From Pempheris klunzingeri (lineage: Eukaryota; Chordata; Actinopteri; Acropomatiformes; Pempheridae), in assembly GCF_042242105.1 (NCBI RefSeq), contig NC_092012.1, positions 5,998,470 to 6,062,469 on the forward strand: a DNA stretch of 64,000 nucleotides. Reading direction: 5' to 3'. The position numbers and the translations under genes were made by a program. Within the stretch, counting starts at the first letter, position 1. The number at the start of each line of letters is the position of its first letter. Under the pieces are notes generated by a model that was given only the letters and a program-made list of their open reading frames with translations, searched no databases and had not been told where the DNA came from. This document shows positions 11,102 to 23,095 of this stretch, piece by piece.

Positions 11102-14100
11102 CTGAAACACAAGAGAGAACATAAAACATTATTTTATATCTTGAGATAGATGTAATCCATTGTGTTTTCATAGTGACAGAAGCTGAGCAGGAACATATAA
11201 CATACGGATTATGTTATGAGTAGAAAAGGAGCATTATTGTTTGTCAACCTACAGTGAAATCATATGATGGTGATTTCATTAAATGACTGTGTTATCATTG
11301 TACAAAACATTGTTGTCAAAATTAATGATTCTCAGCAGATTGTTGGTTTGATGTAATTAATATATGACAAAGGAAAACATCTTATTGCCTTGAAAATCTA
11401 TTTCCTTTTTTATGCGGTGGGCTTCAGTTTGTTCTTGACCTTGAAGACATCTATGGACAAAACAATCTCCACTCATGGTCCACTTACTTTAAAGTGGTAC
11501 TTTAAAAACTTCTCAATGCTCATAAGAGTGCTCAAATAATAGTACGCTTAAACATCTACAGTTGTTTGACAGCTGAGCAAAATTAACTTGCTCCTGTAGT
11601 GAAGACCATGTGATGAGGTTGAGAGCTCCTGATTGTGTCAGCAAGAGGATCTTGAGTGGAGATTGTTTTGTCATTTTTTATTTGACATCTGCCATGTCAC
11701 AATAACAACTGATGGGAAAAAAGATCATGTTATCATCATTGTTATATCGATTATAAGCGTATCACCCAGCAGTCAAAATAAGTTGGAATTATCAGCACAG
11801 AGCAACTATTTATTCAGTAAATCAGTGGGAAAAAACATAGTCAAAGTAGATTTTCATTTGCCAAAAAGAAAAGATATATTTTCTGTATATAACATATGGT
11901 AGGTTATGCATATAACCGTGCAAATATACTTTCACTGGGTGTTTGTGTGGCATCCCTCCAAACCCATACTCGTGGTAACAGTTTCACAATATAATTAAAT
12001 GCAATGTAATTCTTGCACATCCATCCCATGTCAATTTTGAGTCAAAATATGAAAAGAAGGATGGCTGGAATGAAACTAAAAGGTATAAAACAAGTGTGTT
12101 TTCTTGTTATTTTCTGTATATTTTTCCCGATGACTGATGAGTCTGTTTGGCACCTGCCCAGGAGAAACACCATCAGGAAGGAGCCACAGGTGTAAAACTT
12201 GTGTTCATCACCACCTTCAAACTCTCCCTGACCACACAGTGAACAACAAGATATCTCTGCTTGTTCCTATTTTCCAGAAGTACAAAATCACCTGCTTCAA
12301 CAGCAAAGGTCAGCTGCACTGACACAAGCCATAATGGAACTCCTTGAACGGCTAATCCTGTCCCACCTCCCGTCTTTAGGGGAAATGCTCACTCGGCGGT
12401 GCAGTGAACATGGGCCTCAACATCGTGAACATGACATCCGCGGCTGCTGCATCGGGGACTTGTTGGTGATATTTCAACGCAGTCATCTCCGCATTGTCAC
12501 ACAGCGAGTTACCACAGTTCAACATGGTCCCAACGCAATCTCCTGTGAGATCTGTGACTCCTTGGCAGCGGGAATTTACACAGGTGCCCTGTGAGCTATG
12601 TGTTCTCCCCTCGGCTTCACTCCAATACACAAATGAGTGCGGCTCCAGTTATTCCCCACAGGGCTCTCACTGCGAGTTGCTTTGTTGATCGGTTGCTTTG
12701 TTCTGTGCTGATTCTTGTAATAAGCAGAGCAAAAGGCTCTGTCTGCAGTGTTTAACTTTGAGGCCTGCAGCACCAGAGGCTTGAACATACAAATCTGAGG
12801 ATTTCACATCTGGAGTTTTAACTGTCATAACATATTACCGGATTTTAACGAGTCATTACGGGTACCACTGACTAAACTAAATTGAAAAGTAAATTATTTT
12901 AAGTTCATTGACCCCAATCAGTGGATTGTTCATCTCTTTATGCAATGGAAAGAATTGATATCTGAAGTCTTTTTTAATACAAGTTTGGGATTTCTGAAAC
13001 AGTGCAAACAACTTCTTACCCATGTCATACTTCCAAAGATGGAAATCATGTTCTTAGATAAGTATGGAAACATGCAATCCTATTGGAGGTCAATGACCGA
13101 TGCACCTGTGGTCAACAAGCTTGTTTATCATCCGCTCATCAGCCATGTGTGCATGTGTTTTCCTCTCTGTGGGAAATAAATGAAAAAGCTGTGGGCTGTT
13201 GACGGTGCAGCCCGCTGTGTGAATGCAGGATCAATCAAATGGCTCAAGTTTGCTATTATACTACAGTTAGAGGACATAATTAAACAAAATGGCTCAATCT
13301 TCCAAGAAAAGAGAGGGTGGAGGGTTAATTTGGAGCCTATAACACTGCAGCAGTAAAAACAATTAACTGGATTAAACTGATCAGTTCATTTGTACCTTGA
13401 GATTAAGGTTCACAACCGTGAACCTGGCTGAAAATTGCTTTTTAGCATCTTCAGCGCTCTCGAGTTAAAGGTTAGTGTTTCGATTCACCTGCCAAGTCAT
13501 CGTCGGGCCAAAATAGAGTTGCAAAGTGTCTCCAGTGAGAAACATCCAATCACAGAGCTTAAAATTCTCTTGTGTGCATCTTTATGGTGAGCATAAGGTA
13601 CAGATTATACCTTGAAGAGGCCTGACTCTACATTCATCAGTTTTAATCGGTTAAGTGTCGGATTCTGGGTCCGGGGATACATTTGGATAAATTTGGTAAC
13701 TATTGTGTTGTGTTTTGTTCCTAATTGCAACATTAAAGTGTATTGAATTTGCTACAGATTTAATTTGTGCCTTTAACTGAGAAACAGCAGCGAAGGCTCA
13801 TATGTATTGTAGTAAATAAAGCTGGCATACCAAACGGACAAAAAAAATAACATGAATTCTCTCAATCAAAGCTAAAATAATAAAATCTCCAGTTGTTACA
13901 TAAACTTAACGCTTTGTTTAAGTATTCATGAGACTCCAGTATTTCTAAATGGCACAACACTGAGAATGTCATCAAAGGAAAACTCACAGAATCTACAATT
14001 TATATACATTTCTAACATTTACGCTTTTAATTGTAAATGTCACAATTACTAGTACAGTGGATTTGCTATACCATTATGAGATGTAAACCTGAACAAGCTC

Positions 14101-14849
14101 TCTCTGGGAATCTGGTGTAAATGAGATGAGTTAATATTGATCCAGCACAACAGGCAGCTGAGCAGAGTCACTGGTTTATTCAGATTTCTACTGTAACTGT
14201 GTAAAACTGCACATGATTTAAGATCACACAAAGACAAGACTATAAACGTGAATTTAAACTTGATTTATATCTTCCAAGAGAGAATCGTTACCACTAATAC
14301 CTGTTTTTATGGAATTTCAATTTCCAGTGATTCCTGTTTTGTGTAAACTCATCTCGTCACTTCCTGACCATAATAAAAATATCACGCCTGTCGTCATATT
14401 GGGCATAGCTGTGTGGAACAGCTCCCCATCTGATTTTAGAAATTACAGCAGCAAACTGCCGGCCCTGCTGAGAGACTATTTGGCCGTCGTCGACCCACAA
14501 AAAAGTCTCTGCGCCGCAGCGGGTCGAAGAAACAGGCAGGGATGTTCACTTCTGACCCCCATGCACTCAGAGAAAGCCACCTGTTGAAAAGAGTTCCCAC
14601 TCTGCTGGAGTCTGAAGCAGCTATCACCTCAACGGCTCTGTCAGCCGTGACTTTACACCCAGACACACACACACAGACTTAAAGAGTCGCAAACACACAT
14701 CCAGTAAACACTCTGAACTCCTTTACGCAGGCGTTAATTAATTGACATTTATGCTGTTTATCACTCATATATGTTTAAGTTCACCTGTGTTTTAACAGTG
14801 GCTTTTAATATTATATATATACTGTGCTTTCTGTTTCATTTCTCTTATG
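11102..14849. other. Gene-poor interval 5' of muc15
   Basis: AT-rich sequence. It should contain the noncoding first exon and promoter of muc15, but I could not place them. One GC-richer block at 12,334-12,690 is listed separately. No ANO3 or SLC5A12 exon was recognised. Confidence 0.5.
12334..12690 (+). other. GC-richer exon-like block, unassigned
   Basis: This block stands out in composition. A pyrimidine-rich stretch ending ccgtctttag precedes a frame reading GKCSLGGAVNMGLNIVNMTS, which stops at TGA and then continues open in the same frame for about 64 codons. The minus strand also has an 84-codon Cys-rich frame. The reading is faintly reminiscent of the loop and third membrane span of MS4A proteins, but not enough to name it. 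It may be a decayed exon, a retrocopy or a repeat. Confidence 0.2.
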
Positions 14850-15312
14850 TAGGGGTAAAAGTCACTAAGTACATTTAGTCAATTATTGCACTTAAGCACA
14901 ATTCTGAGATACTTGTACTTACATGTTATGTTTCTTTACACCTCTACTCAAAGACAAATATTGTAATTTTTACTCCTAGCATATAAAACATATGATGGGT
15001 TTAAACAATGTGATGTTAATGATTAAACTACCCAACAGCATACAAAACAGTTAAAATTAGGTTGACCTCATCCAATGATGTAATCATATAATAGTATAAC
15101 ACTGACAGGGTCCATTCTGTACAAAGAGTACTTTTATACTTCAAGTACAAGTGCTGACTTTCATGTACTTTTACTAAAAGAAAACAATGAATGCAAGGCT
15201 CTTAGTTGTAATAGTGTTTTCATGGTGTGCGATTCACTCAAGTAACTAAATATTAAATATTAACTAAATATCTAAATAGTAATTAAATATGTAAATATTT
15301 CTTCCACCTCTT
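14850..15312 (-). repeat. High-copy teleost repeat, AAGTAAAAGTACT family
   Basis: It reads gtaaaagtcactaagtaca, tgcacttaagcacaattctg, gattaaactacccaacag, cattctgtacaaagagtac and ends atttcttccacctc. That block order is a familiar repeat of percomorph genomes. A shorter copy in the opposite orientation lies at 47,750-48,070. It is noncoding. Confidence 0.6.
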
Positions 15313-17174
15313 ATACCTCTAAGTGAATCTGTCACTGTGATATAGACACATACTTTACATACTTTGCACATACTTCTGAGTTCATATATCTGTAAAACTG
15401 ACAAACACTTTTCTAACTGCATTGTAGGTATTCCCCTGTTTAGGTTACATAAGGTGCTACAGTATGTATGTCACTTGGTGTTGTATTACATCCACATTAA
15501 AAATAAAAGTATTCCCATTTCTGACACTTGAAAAAAGAGGACTCAGTAGCGAAAACTGCCAGGATTAGCCACTTTTTTATGTAACTTATTTTTGTTAGAG
15601 TTTTCAAATACAAAAATAATTGTAAAAGAAGTCTTTACACTAATCTCCTTTTTTTTAAAAAAATAGGGTGTTTCATTTATATAACAGCAATTCAAATCTT
15701 ACATACATATTTTGACAAAAATGCATCCATCCAGTTTACAGCCCCACATATTTCCTGAGAATTATAAGACAAAGAATTAAATCCTCCCTCAGTAAATCCT
15801 TACCTTATTCTTAGCCTATATCAGATGAGAACAGGTGCACAGGCAACAAAATCTCTTCACTGAGCTGCCAACATGTGAGAGTGAATCAGCAGTCGGCCTG
15901 GGGAGAGAAGCAGGGAATGAGGGAGGAGGGCCCAACAGAGTGGCATTCAGGGAGCAACCTGCTCAACCTGCTTCTACACCTGCCAGCGACAGGAACACAC
16001 CCTGAACTGCATCCAGGCGCAAACTGTGAAAAGGCCACACAGGACAGCGATAGGAAAGAATTAGAGGACAAGAGAATGGGAAGAGGGTTGAGGGGTTTGG
16101 AGAATGAGTAAATCTGTAACTGCTTGGTTTCACTGTTCCCATCTAAATAAGTTGATTACATTACATTTGGTTGCCAGGTTTACCCGGTTGCCAGGTTAGA
16201 TCTGTGAATTCCCCCAGTGGGTGGAGCCTCTGGCCACAGGTCCTCTGAGCTCTTTCTGTTTTTTTTTTTTTTTTTTTCCTTTCTCATTGAGGCAGTGGAA
16301 ACGGCTGCTGTCGTCATGGCAACAGAGAGGAGGCTGGCAAGCTCGGGTTTCATCCACGCCTTTGTCTCTGGTCTATATCAGGCTACCGAGTGACGTGTGA
16401 CTTTGTGAACTCACAGGTACCGTGCGTCAAATGAGCCCAGATTGTTTTTGAAGAGGCACTCGGCTGTTGCGCTTTGGTGAGTGAAGAACGAGGAGTGGCT
16501 GTACTTGTTTTGTTAATGAATCCTGAAAGTTCTTTTCCTTTCGTCTCATAACAAAATGAATTTGGGTTATTAAAAATACAACACGTGTGCAGTAGATGTG
16601 AGCAGAGGCCTTTCTCAAAGCAGACATGTTGACTTTTTGTGTGAGTGGGAACATCGCAAGTGTTACCGGTGACATTAGCTTATGCAAGTGCCCCAGAGTG
16701 AGTGAGTGAGTCAGCATGCACAATACCAGGACCCAGACACTCAAGCAGCTAAATAGAGTTATATTTCACATTTTTTACTTTTAGTCTCTTTCACTTATGG
16801 AATATCAACGAATATCAGTCTGTATTCCAAGTGGACTTTTACTTTCATGAACTTCTGATTAGTTTTTTTTTTTTCATTTGTTAGTTAAGCTATGCAATTT
16901 TATTTCCCAACATGAAGATCTAAGGTCTGATTCAAAGGCTTCTCCATACTGTCAGGAGTTAAATTCTGGGGAGAAATGCTAAACCCGTTCTTCATTTAAG
17001 CTTTTTATTATTCTATTATTCGAATTATTGTCAAATTTAAGCATGCAGCACTGAGTGAAAAACACTGCTATCAGCTCCTAAAATACACATCATGTGTATG
17101 TTTTTATCTGTGGAATGGAATCTCCCTCCAATTTACTTTATTTTTAAAGGAAAGCCAGTCATCTTCCAATTTCA
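15313..17174. other. Noncoding interval
   Basis: Unassigned sequence with a T19 run at about 16,259-16,277. A GC-richer part at 15,860-16,450 contains a 26-codon ATG frame at 16,316 followed by a possible donor (cacag|gtaccg). None of it matches a protein I recognise. It may include regulatory DNA or an upstream noncoding muc15 exon. Confidence 0.4.
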
Positions 17175-17285
17175 GGGTTGGTGGTTCAGTCGCTCTTCAT
17201 GTCCACATGTCAGTGTGTCCTCGAGCAAGACACTGAACCCCAAACTGTCCTGATGGTCAGACCAGTGGTCAACTCAAACACCATT

Positions 17286-17329
<44 letters not shown>

Positions 17330-17470
17330 AATCAGTGGCAAATTGATGCAAACAGAGGAAAATCGTAAAACAAATTGGATAAATGTCCCATATGATTACA
17401 GTCCATTTACCAAAAAGATTAAAGTACTCACAGTACAAAAGCCTGAGACCATATAAGAAACTCTCTAATA
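17175..17470 (+). repeat. Dispersed teleost repeat with embedded (GT)n
   Basis: It starts ggttggtggttcagtcgctc and continues with gagcaagacactgaacccca, a well-known high-copy fish repeat. It runs into a GT microsatellite at 17,288-17,325. Confidence 0.6.
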
Positions 17471-20400
17471 CTTTCACATGAACCTGGAAACAATCACAAA
17501 GTTTGTGGATTGAGAATATTGTAAAAATACAAGATGTAATGAAATGTAAAATAAAGAAGAACCAAACCTAAACAAATATGTGGCTCTGACCAAATTAACT
17601 CCTTTGTATAAAAGGTCAGGCTTCCTTGAGTTGAGTCCAAATGACACTAATCAACTTCCTCTTTTGTACGAAGGAGTTAAGTCCCACAAATTAGCTTGAA
17701 TTTGATTGCGAGAAGTAGTGCAGAATCTGAAATATTTCATCTGTGTTCCTGAATCCTCAAACCTTCTGGTTATTTCCAGGTGTACATTAAAGTATTAGAG
17801 ACTGTCAGTGTGGTCTCAGACTTTTGGACCCCAGTGTGAATAAGATAAATACAGAGGACGTCGGTGTGATCAGCGGTAGCTACTGTATGGTCCTGACTTC
17901 AGAACTGCTTTACATATTGTTACCTACTGGTCAATAACATCCAGGTCTCATGTGCAGCTGACACATGCTTTATTATCACAACCAAATGACATTTAATCAA
18001 AATGGTGCAGTGAAGGCAACATTGTTTGGAGTACTTGCTCATATACTGCCATAAATTCGGTTGAACAGTGGCTCACTGTCCCAGGCACACAGAGTTCCAG
18101 GCAGACAGCTTGTTGCTGGCACCTCACATGGCCTGCCAGTGTTTGAAGCTAATGGGATCATGTCTCCTCATCAGGGACGTGAATAATAGAAATGTCTAAA
18201 TCTTGAAAAGAGGGTAAACAGGCATCAGACTTCAGTGCAAAAAAAAAAACTTACAAAAGCCATGAAAGAGTAAAAAGGTGAGGCACTTTGAAATGTGGGT
18301 AATACATAATGAAAAGCTTCATTATAGTCGGTGCATTTATGAACACTGATTCAAGTTTTATGTCAGCGTTCACTCAGTGCCCAACACAACACACAGACGG
18401 AAGTGTGAGAAAGCCAGTTTTGTTTATGTTTTGTCTTTGGCAGCAGCGCAGCGCATTAACAGATGAACTGAATCTGTAAAGCTGAAGTCATAACAAGCTA
18501 TCGTTTGAGGTCATTATCAGGATTACAATACTGGCAGGGATACAAATTAGCATGCAACACACAATCCCCTATGTAATGTCCTGAATCTGGATCCAAATCG
18601 ATGAAAATAATCCATCCATTTTCCTTTGAAGACCACTCCTCCTTCAGTGGAAAATATAATGATGGAAAAAATGACGTAAAGCTGAGAGAATACACACATT
18701 CAGAAACACAAAGTGTTCAGAAACTTTTTATATAAAATTGTATTTTTCAGAAAATCTAAGGACAAAGTAAATGCTTAAATTAAACATCAGGTTGTTACAA
18801 AAGACACTGTTTCAATACTGATTTGCCAAAGATTTGCAATGCGAATAGTTTAAGCCCCAATGTGTAGGATTTCTTACTTCTGTGACTCTCATGGATACCG
18901 ACCGGGCAGAGAGAGCCAACACATAGATGGCACCAGTTTCCTCCAGGATTGTCCCATTTTTCCAGAAACTTTTAAGGATTTTAATATTGACCTCTTGAGC
19001 CCATTCGCTTTTTCATTTGTTCCATCCCTGCTTTTGTCTTTTAACTTGTAAATGCTGTTGCCAGCTATAGGAAATATGGGTAAAAAGCTGTCTAAGCCCC
19101 AGATCGGCTTAGACAGATTGCTATTCATTCCCCACAGCTGGGTCCACTTTTTTGAGGTGGTCAAATGACCTGACGACACAACATGCATGGCTGATATTGA
19201 ACTAAAAATATAATATTAGTCAGAATTAAGTTTAGCATAACTAGTTTAACAATGCTTGAACTAGCTAACTATGTAGTGTAATAGATGTTTCTATGGTGAT
19301 TCAGCAGGTTATTAAGTTAATCACATTATTCTTCCCAAACAATCACTAAACCTGCTGATTCTTTTGCTTAGTTGGTCTGGAATCTGATTTAACACCATGA
19401 ATGAAAGCACACCTTTTCACTCAACTATGTGATATATTATATTTTTCATTGATATTATTGTTTAGCATTATTATTTTGTTACACAATAATAAGCCCATGC
19501 CATTGATATCATAGTATAACAGTACGTGACCAGCTGATCTCAGAGCTGTGCAGGAGGACTTATATTATATAACTGATCAGATATTTGCTGAAATGCAGGT
19601 GCAAGGTGATCTCAGCAGCAGATGTCAACCATCACATCTCAACACATTCCCACTTCCTGCTTTGAGAGGAAGTTAAGATACAAAACAACAGGCTCAGAGT
19701 GCTTCCTTGTTGAAGCATACAAGATCAGTAAGATCAATAAAATGAATCTAAGGTTAATTAGTTTAGTTGAAACGGAAGCAAAGCATAAGATAATTTTAGC
19801 TTTTATTTTCATATTTGGGTTTATTCATTTCAGTGATTCTGAGGTGTAGATACTTATAATATGCCGTTAAGTTAAAGCAGAGGAGCTTTATCCGTGAAAA
19901 ATTTTGCCAAAATGAGTAAAACATAAACAAATCGTATTAGTCTATAATCCGTCCTAACCCATTTAACAATTCTTTCTGACATCAGCAAACAAATTTTTAA
20001 AAATGTGTTGGTTCTAAATTTTAATTTTCTCAAAACATGTGATGTTGAATGTGTTTTTGCTAAAAAGCAGATGAAGTGAATGAAAAAGCTTTAAATCATC
20101 TACTGCAGACCGTAGCCCCTCTCTTTTCTCATGTGTTCTCCCAGATAAAGGAAAAGAAGCATGCAAAGCTTCTTTTTTGTCCTTCAGGGGAATCTAACCA
20201 GCTCTTTTCTTGACTGACTGTAAATACATTTATTTAGGAGCCTGTTCATCACCAAACACTTGTCCAAAATACCCGTAGTAGACTGAATATAAGTGGGTGG
20301 GGAGAGAAGACTTTCCCTTTGATTTGATAAATCTGGTTTATTCATTTATTCATTCATATTGCTCATTCATATACACACGCTCTTGACACAGAATACAGAA

Positions 20401-22224
20401 TTCACTCGTTCATGCATGCATACAGGTTTTTGCATAAATTCTGTTTGATCTTGAATAGCTAAATGCTGTTTGCATTGTCGCACATGCTGCATTGCTCATA
20501 CATTTGACAGAAAGAATCAGTCGTCATGCAATAAAACAACAGCAGTTTAGATACAGTACACTTATAATCCAGATTACAGAAAATCACAGTGTAGAAAATG
20601 TAATGCAAAAAATGTCCCTTTTGCCTATTTTTCACTTAAGATGGTTCTTCTCCAAGACACAGTGACTGAAGACTGATATAACTGATAACAAAGCATTAAA
20701 ATTCCCAAAATATGAGTTTTTCTCTTAAGAACAGTAATATGCTCCGTTTGTGAATCCAGAGATATATTTTCTCAGCGCATGAATAATGATTTAGTAACAT
20801 TAAGATATGCTCACTCTGGTATCTTGCGAAATTTCCTCAGCTGTTTCAGGAAATTAAAAAATCAATAAATAAATAAATAAATAAGTCTCATTATGTGGAA
20901 ATGAGATGAGATCTGAGGCCACTCTGGCTTCACCAGAGAGAGCCAGTTCGGAGAATGGCAGAGAGGGAACATGTAACAACCAAAACGCCATAATGGGTGT
21001 GCACTTGTGTGAGTCGCATGACGCATGCTTTGAGCCATAATTGCATTTAAGGTCAATTCACTCTGATTAGGAGCAAGCAGACAGAAAAACAAGTCAAGCT
21101 GTGCATGTTTGTCTCTGTGTGAGGTTTCAAAGTAGAAATAGTGATTTAAGACATTTTCATAAAACAAAAATGCATTCATGCTTGTATAAGCAGTTTACAG
21201 CTGTTTCAGTTTCAAAATGATAATTTTGCATTAAAGTTTCATGTGTAGAATTGAAATTATCTTCTTTTTTCAAGTTAGTTTATTCAAAATTAAGCTCTCA
21301 GATGTTCCGGATAAACATTGGATTTGATGAGTGTTTCCCTGTATGCTAAAGATTCTGTGGCTCAATCTGAACTGAAACACTTTGCAAATCTTTAGAGAGG
21401 CATAATGAAAAACTCAAACTGCACCTTCTCCCACTTATTTCCTCAGTTGATCATAAAAAAAGTATTGTTTCTACCAAGTCAAATTTTGCTGGGTTTCTAG
21501 GGATTTTTTAATGGTTTAGACTCAGTGTCAGTGAAAATGAAATTTAGCAGTGAATTGCTTGCTGGAAGACACATTCATCCGAGGTAACAACATATAATCA
21601 CACTCAAGGTTGTTTTTTTCCCATTTCATGACATGCTTGTGACATTTGAATAACAGCTGCCTGGCACATCCCTGCATACTGATTCAGTCGGCTTTCAGGA
21701 GGTGTTCGATACAGTCAATTTAGATTTAAAAAGCCTCTACTGTTTCAAGTAAAGAACATGGCTTCAGGTTAGCCATGAAAATAAATGTTGCAAAGCTGTT
21801 TTTCAGGCAGAGCCAGATTGTGGCTTTATATATTCCTGTGCTTTCAGCTTTCTCTCTGGGCTTGATTACGGTCTACATCCAACTGTTACGTTACTGCGAA
21901 ATCACAAACAGCATTAATGATACCCTCTTAAACCCCACAAAGAGCATGTGATTTGTGTGTGGTTGTGTGTGTGTGTGTGTGGGGGGGGGGTGTCTGAGGA
22001 TGTATTTGTGCAGGTCTGGGGAGGATACTTCACTGTCAGAGTTGAATTATCTTCTTCAGGTTTGTGTCTAGCAGAAACCAGTGAGACCCAGAAGGCAGGA
22101 AAGAAAGCAGAATCTTTTTCTGCCTTGATATCTTATATGTTTAACCCTTAAGACACACGCTCTACACAATCTATTGTTTCCTGTTTTCATACCACTAGCT
22201 GGCATTTTACCCTGCCTTGACCCG
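17471..22224. other. Noncoding interval
   Basis: AT-rich sequence without recognisable exons. It includes an (AAAT)n run at about 20,863-20,884 and a GT run followed by G10 at about 21,957-21,990. A possible MITE end (ccaatgtgtaggattt) lies at 18,858. Nothing else is supported. Confidence 0.45.
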
Positions 22225-23095
22225 TATGATGAAGAATAAATCCAATTTGTACATGTTTCGGGTTTGAAATGACTGGTAGTAAAAAAAAACAAAAAAAAAA
22301 CTTGGAATTGGTCCAGTAGATTGCCTCGGCCAGCAGCCGAGAGCAGGTAGCGAATGGGCTTTAATGGCTGCAATGTAATCCTCCTGGGCATCTGCGCCCG
22401 TTCAAAGTACATCCATTAAAGGTGCTTGTTTTTGTCACTGACAGGCTCAAATTGTTATTCAAAGTGTCTGACAACATCATGGAAAGTATCCCTACAGAGA
22501 TAGACCTGTGAGATCCTCTTTGTTTACACAGAAACAGCCGTTGAATCGTCCTATTTAAACCCACCTGACTCCACAAGCAAAAACAATAATTTTACTCAGC
22601 AGAACACAGAAGTGGCTGGTCCAAGGCTGCCTTGATCAGTTAGTTTGTTTTATTGTGTGCTTTACAAATACTATGTGCAGTAACTCTTAAAACACCAAAG
22701 TCACTCAGTAACACAAACAAACTAACTGATGGAGACAGCACTGGACCAGCAGCTACAGTGTACAATAATGGTTTTGGTCAATGGAGTCTTGTGTCTTTAA
22801 ACTGACTGATATAAAAGCTATTTCTGGTGAAACCAAAGGGATCTTAGTGGTCCATCTCTGTAGGGATCCTTTCTGTAATGTTGTTAGACACCTCAAATAA
22901 CAATGTGAGCCTGTCAGTGGCAAAAACAAGCATTTTAATGGACGTACTTTGATCTGGCGCAGCTGGCCAAATGATTATATTATGGCCATTGTAACTCGTT
23001 TGCTGACCAATACCAGCTGTTCATGGAGGCTTTTTATTAGACTAGTTCCTAAAGTTTTTGTACTTATTAGTCATTTCGAACCCAAATTATTATAA
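22225..23095. mobile_element. Fold-back (long inverted repeat) element, copy 1
   Basis: The left arm (about 22,250-22,560) and right arm (about 22,620-23,095) are reverse complements. For example caggctcaaattgttattc and tccctacagagatagacc in the left arm pair with atctctgtagggatcctttc and gagcctgtcagtggcaaaaa in the right. The outer flanks also pair (gtttgaaatgactggtagta with attagtcatttcgaaccc). The centre lies near 22,600-22,620. No transposase frame is present. Related sequence occurs at 43,750, 56,319 and 56,826. Confidence 0.75.

Noticed and set aside
16316..16393. 26-codon ATG frame followed by a donor-like site
   Set aside because: Too short, with no homology; could be chance.
22068..22576. 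114- and 71-codon minus-strand frames
   Set aside because: They lie largely in the left arm of the fold-back element; similar peptides recur at 56 kb for the same reason.
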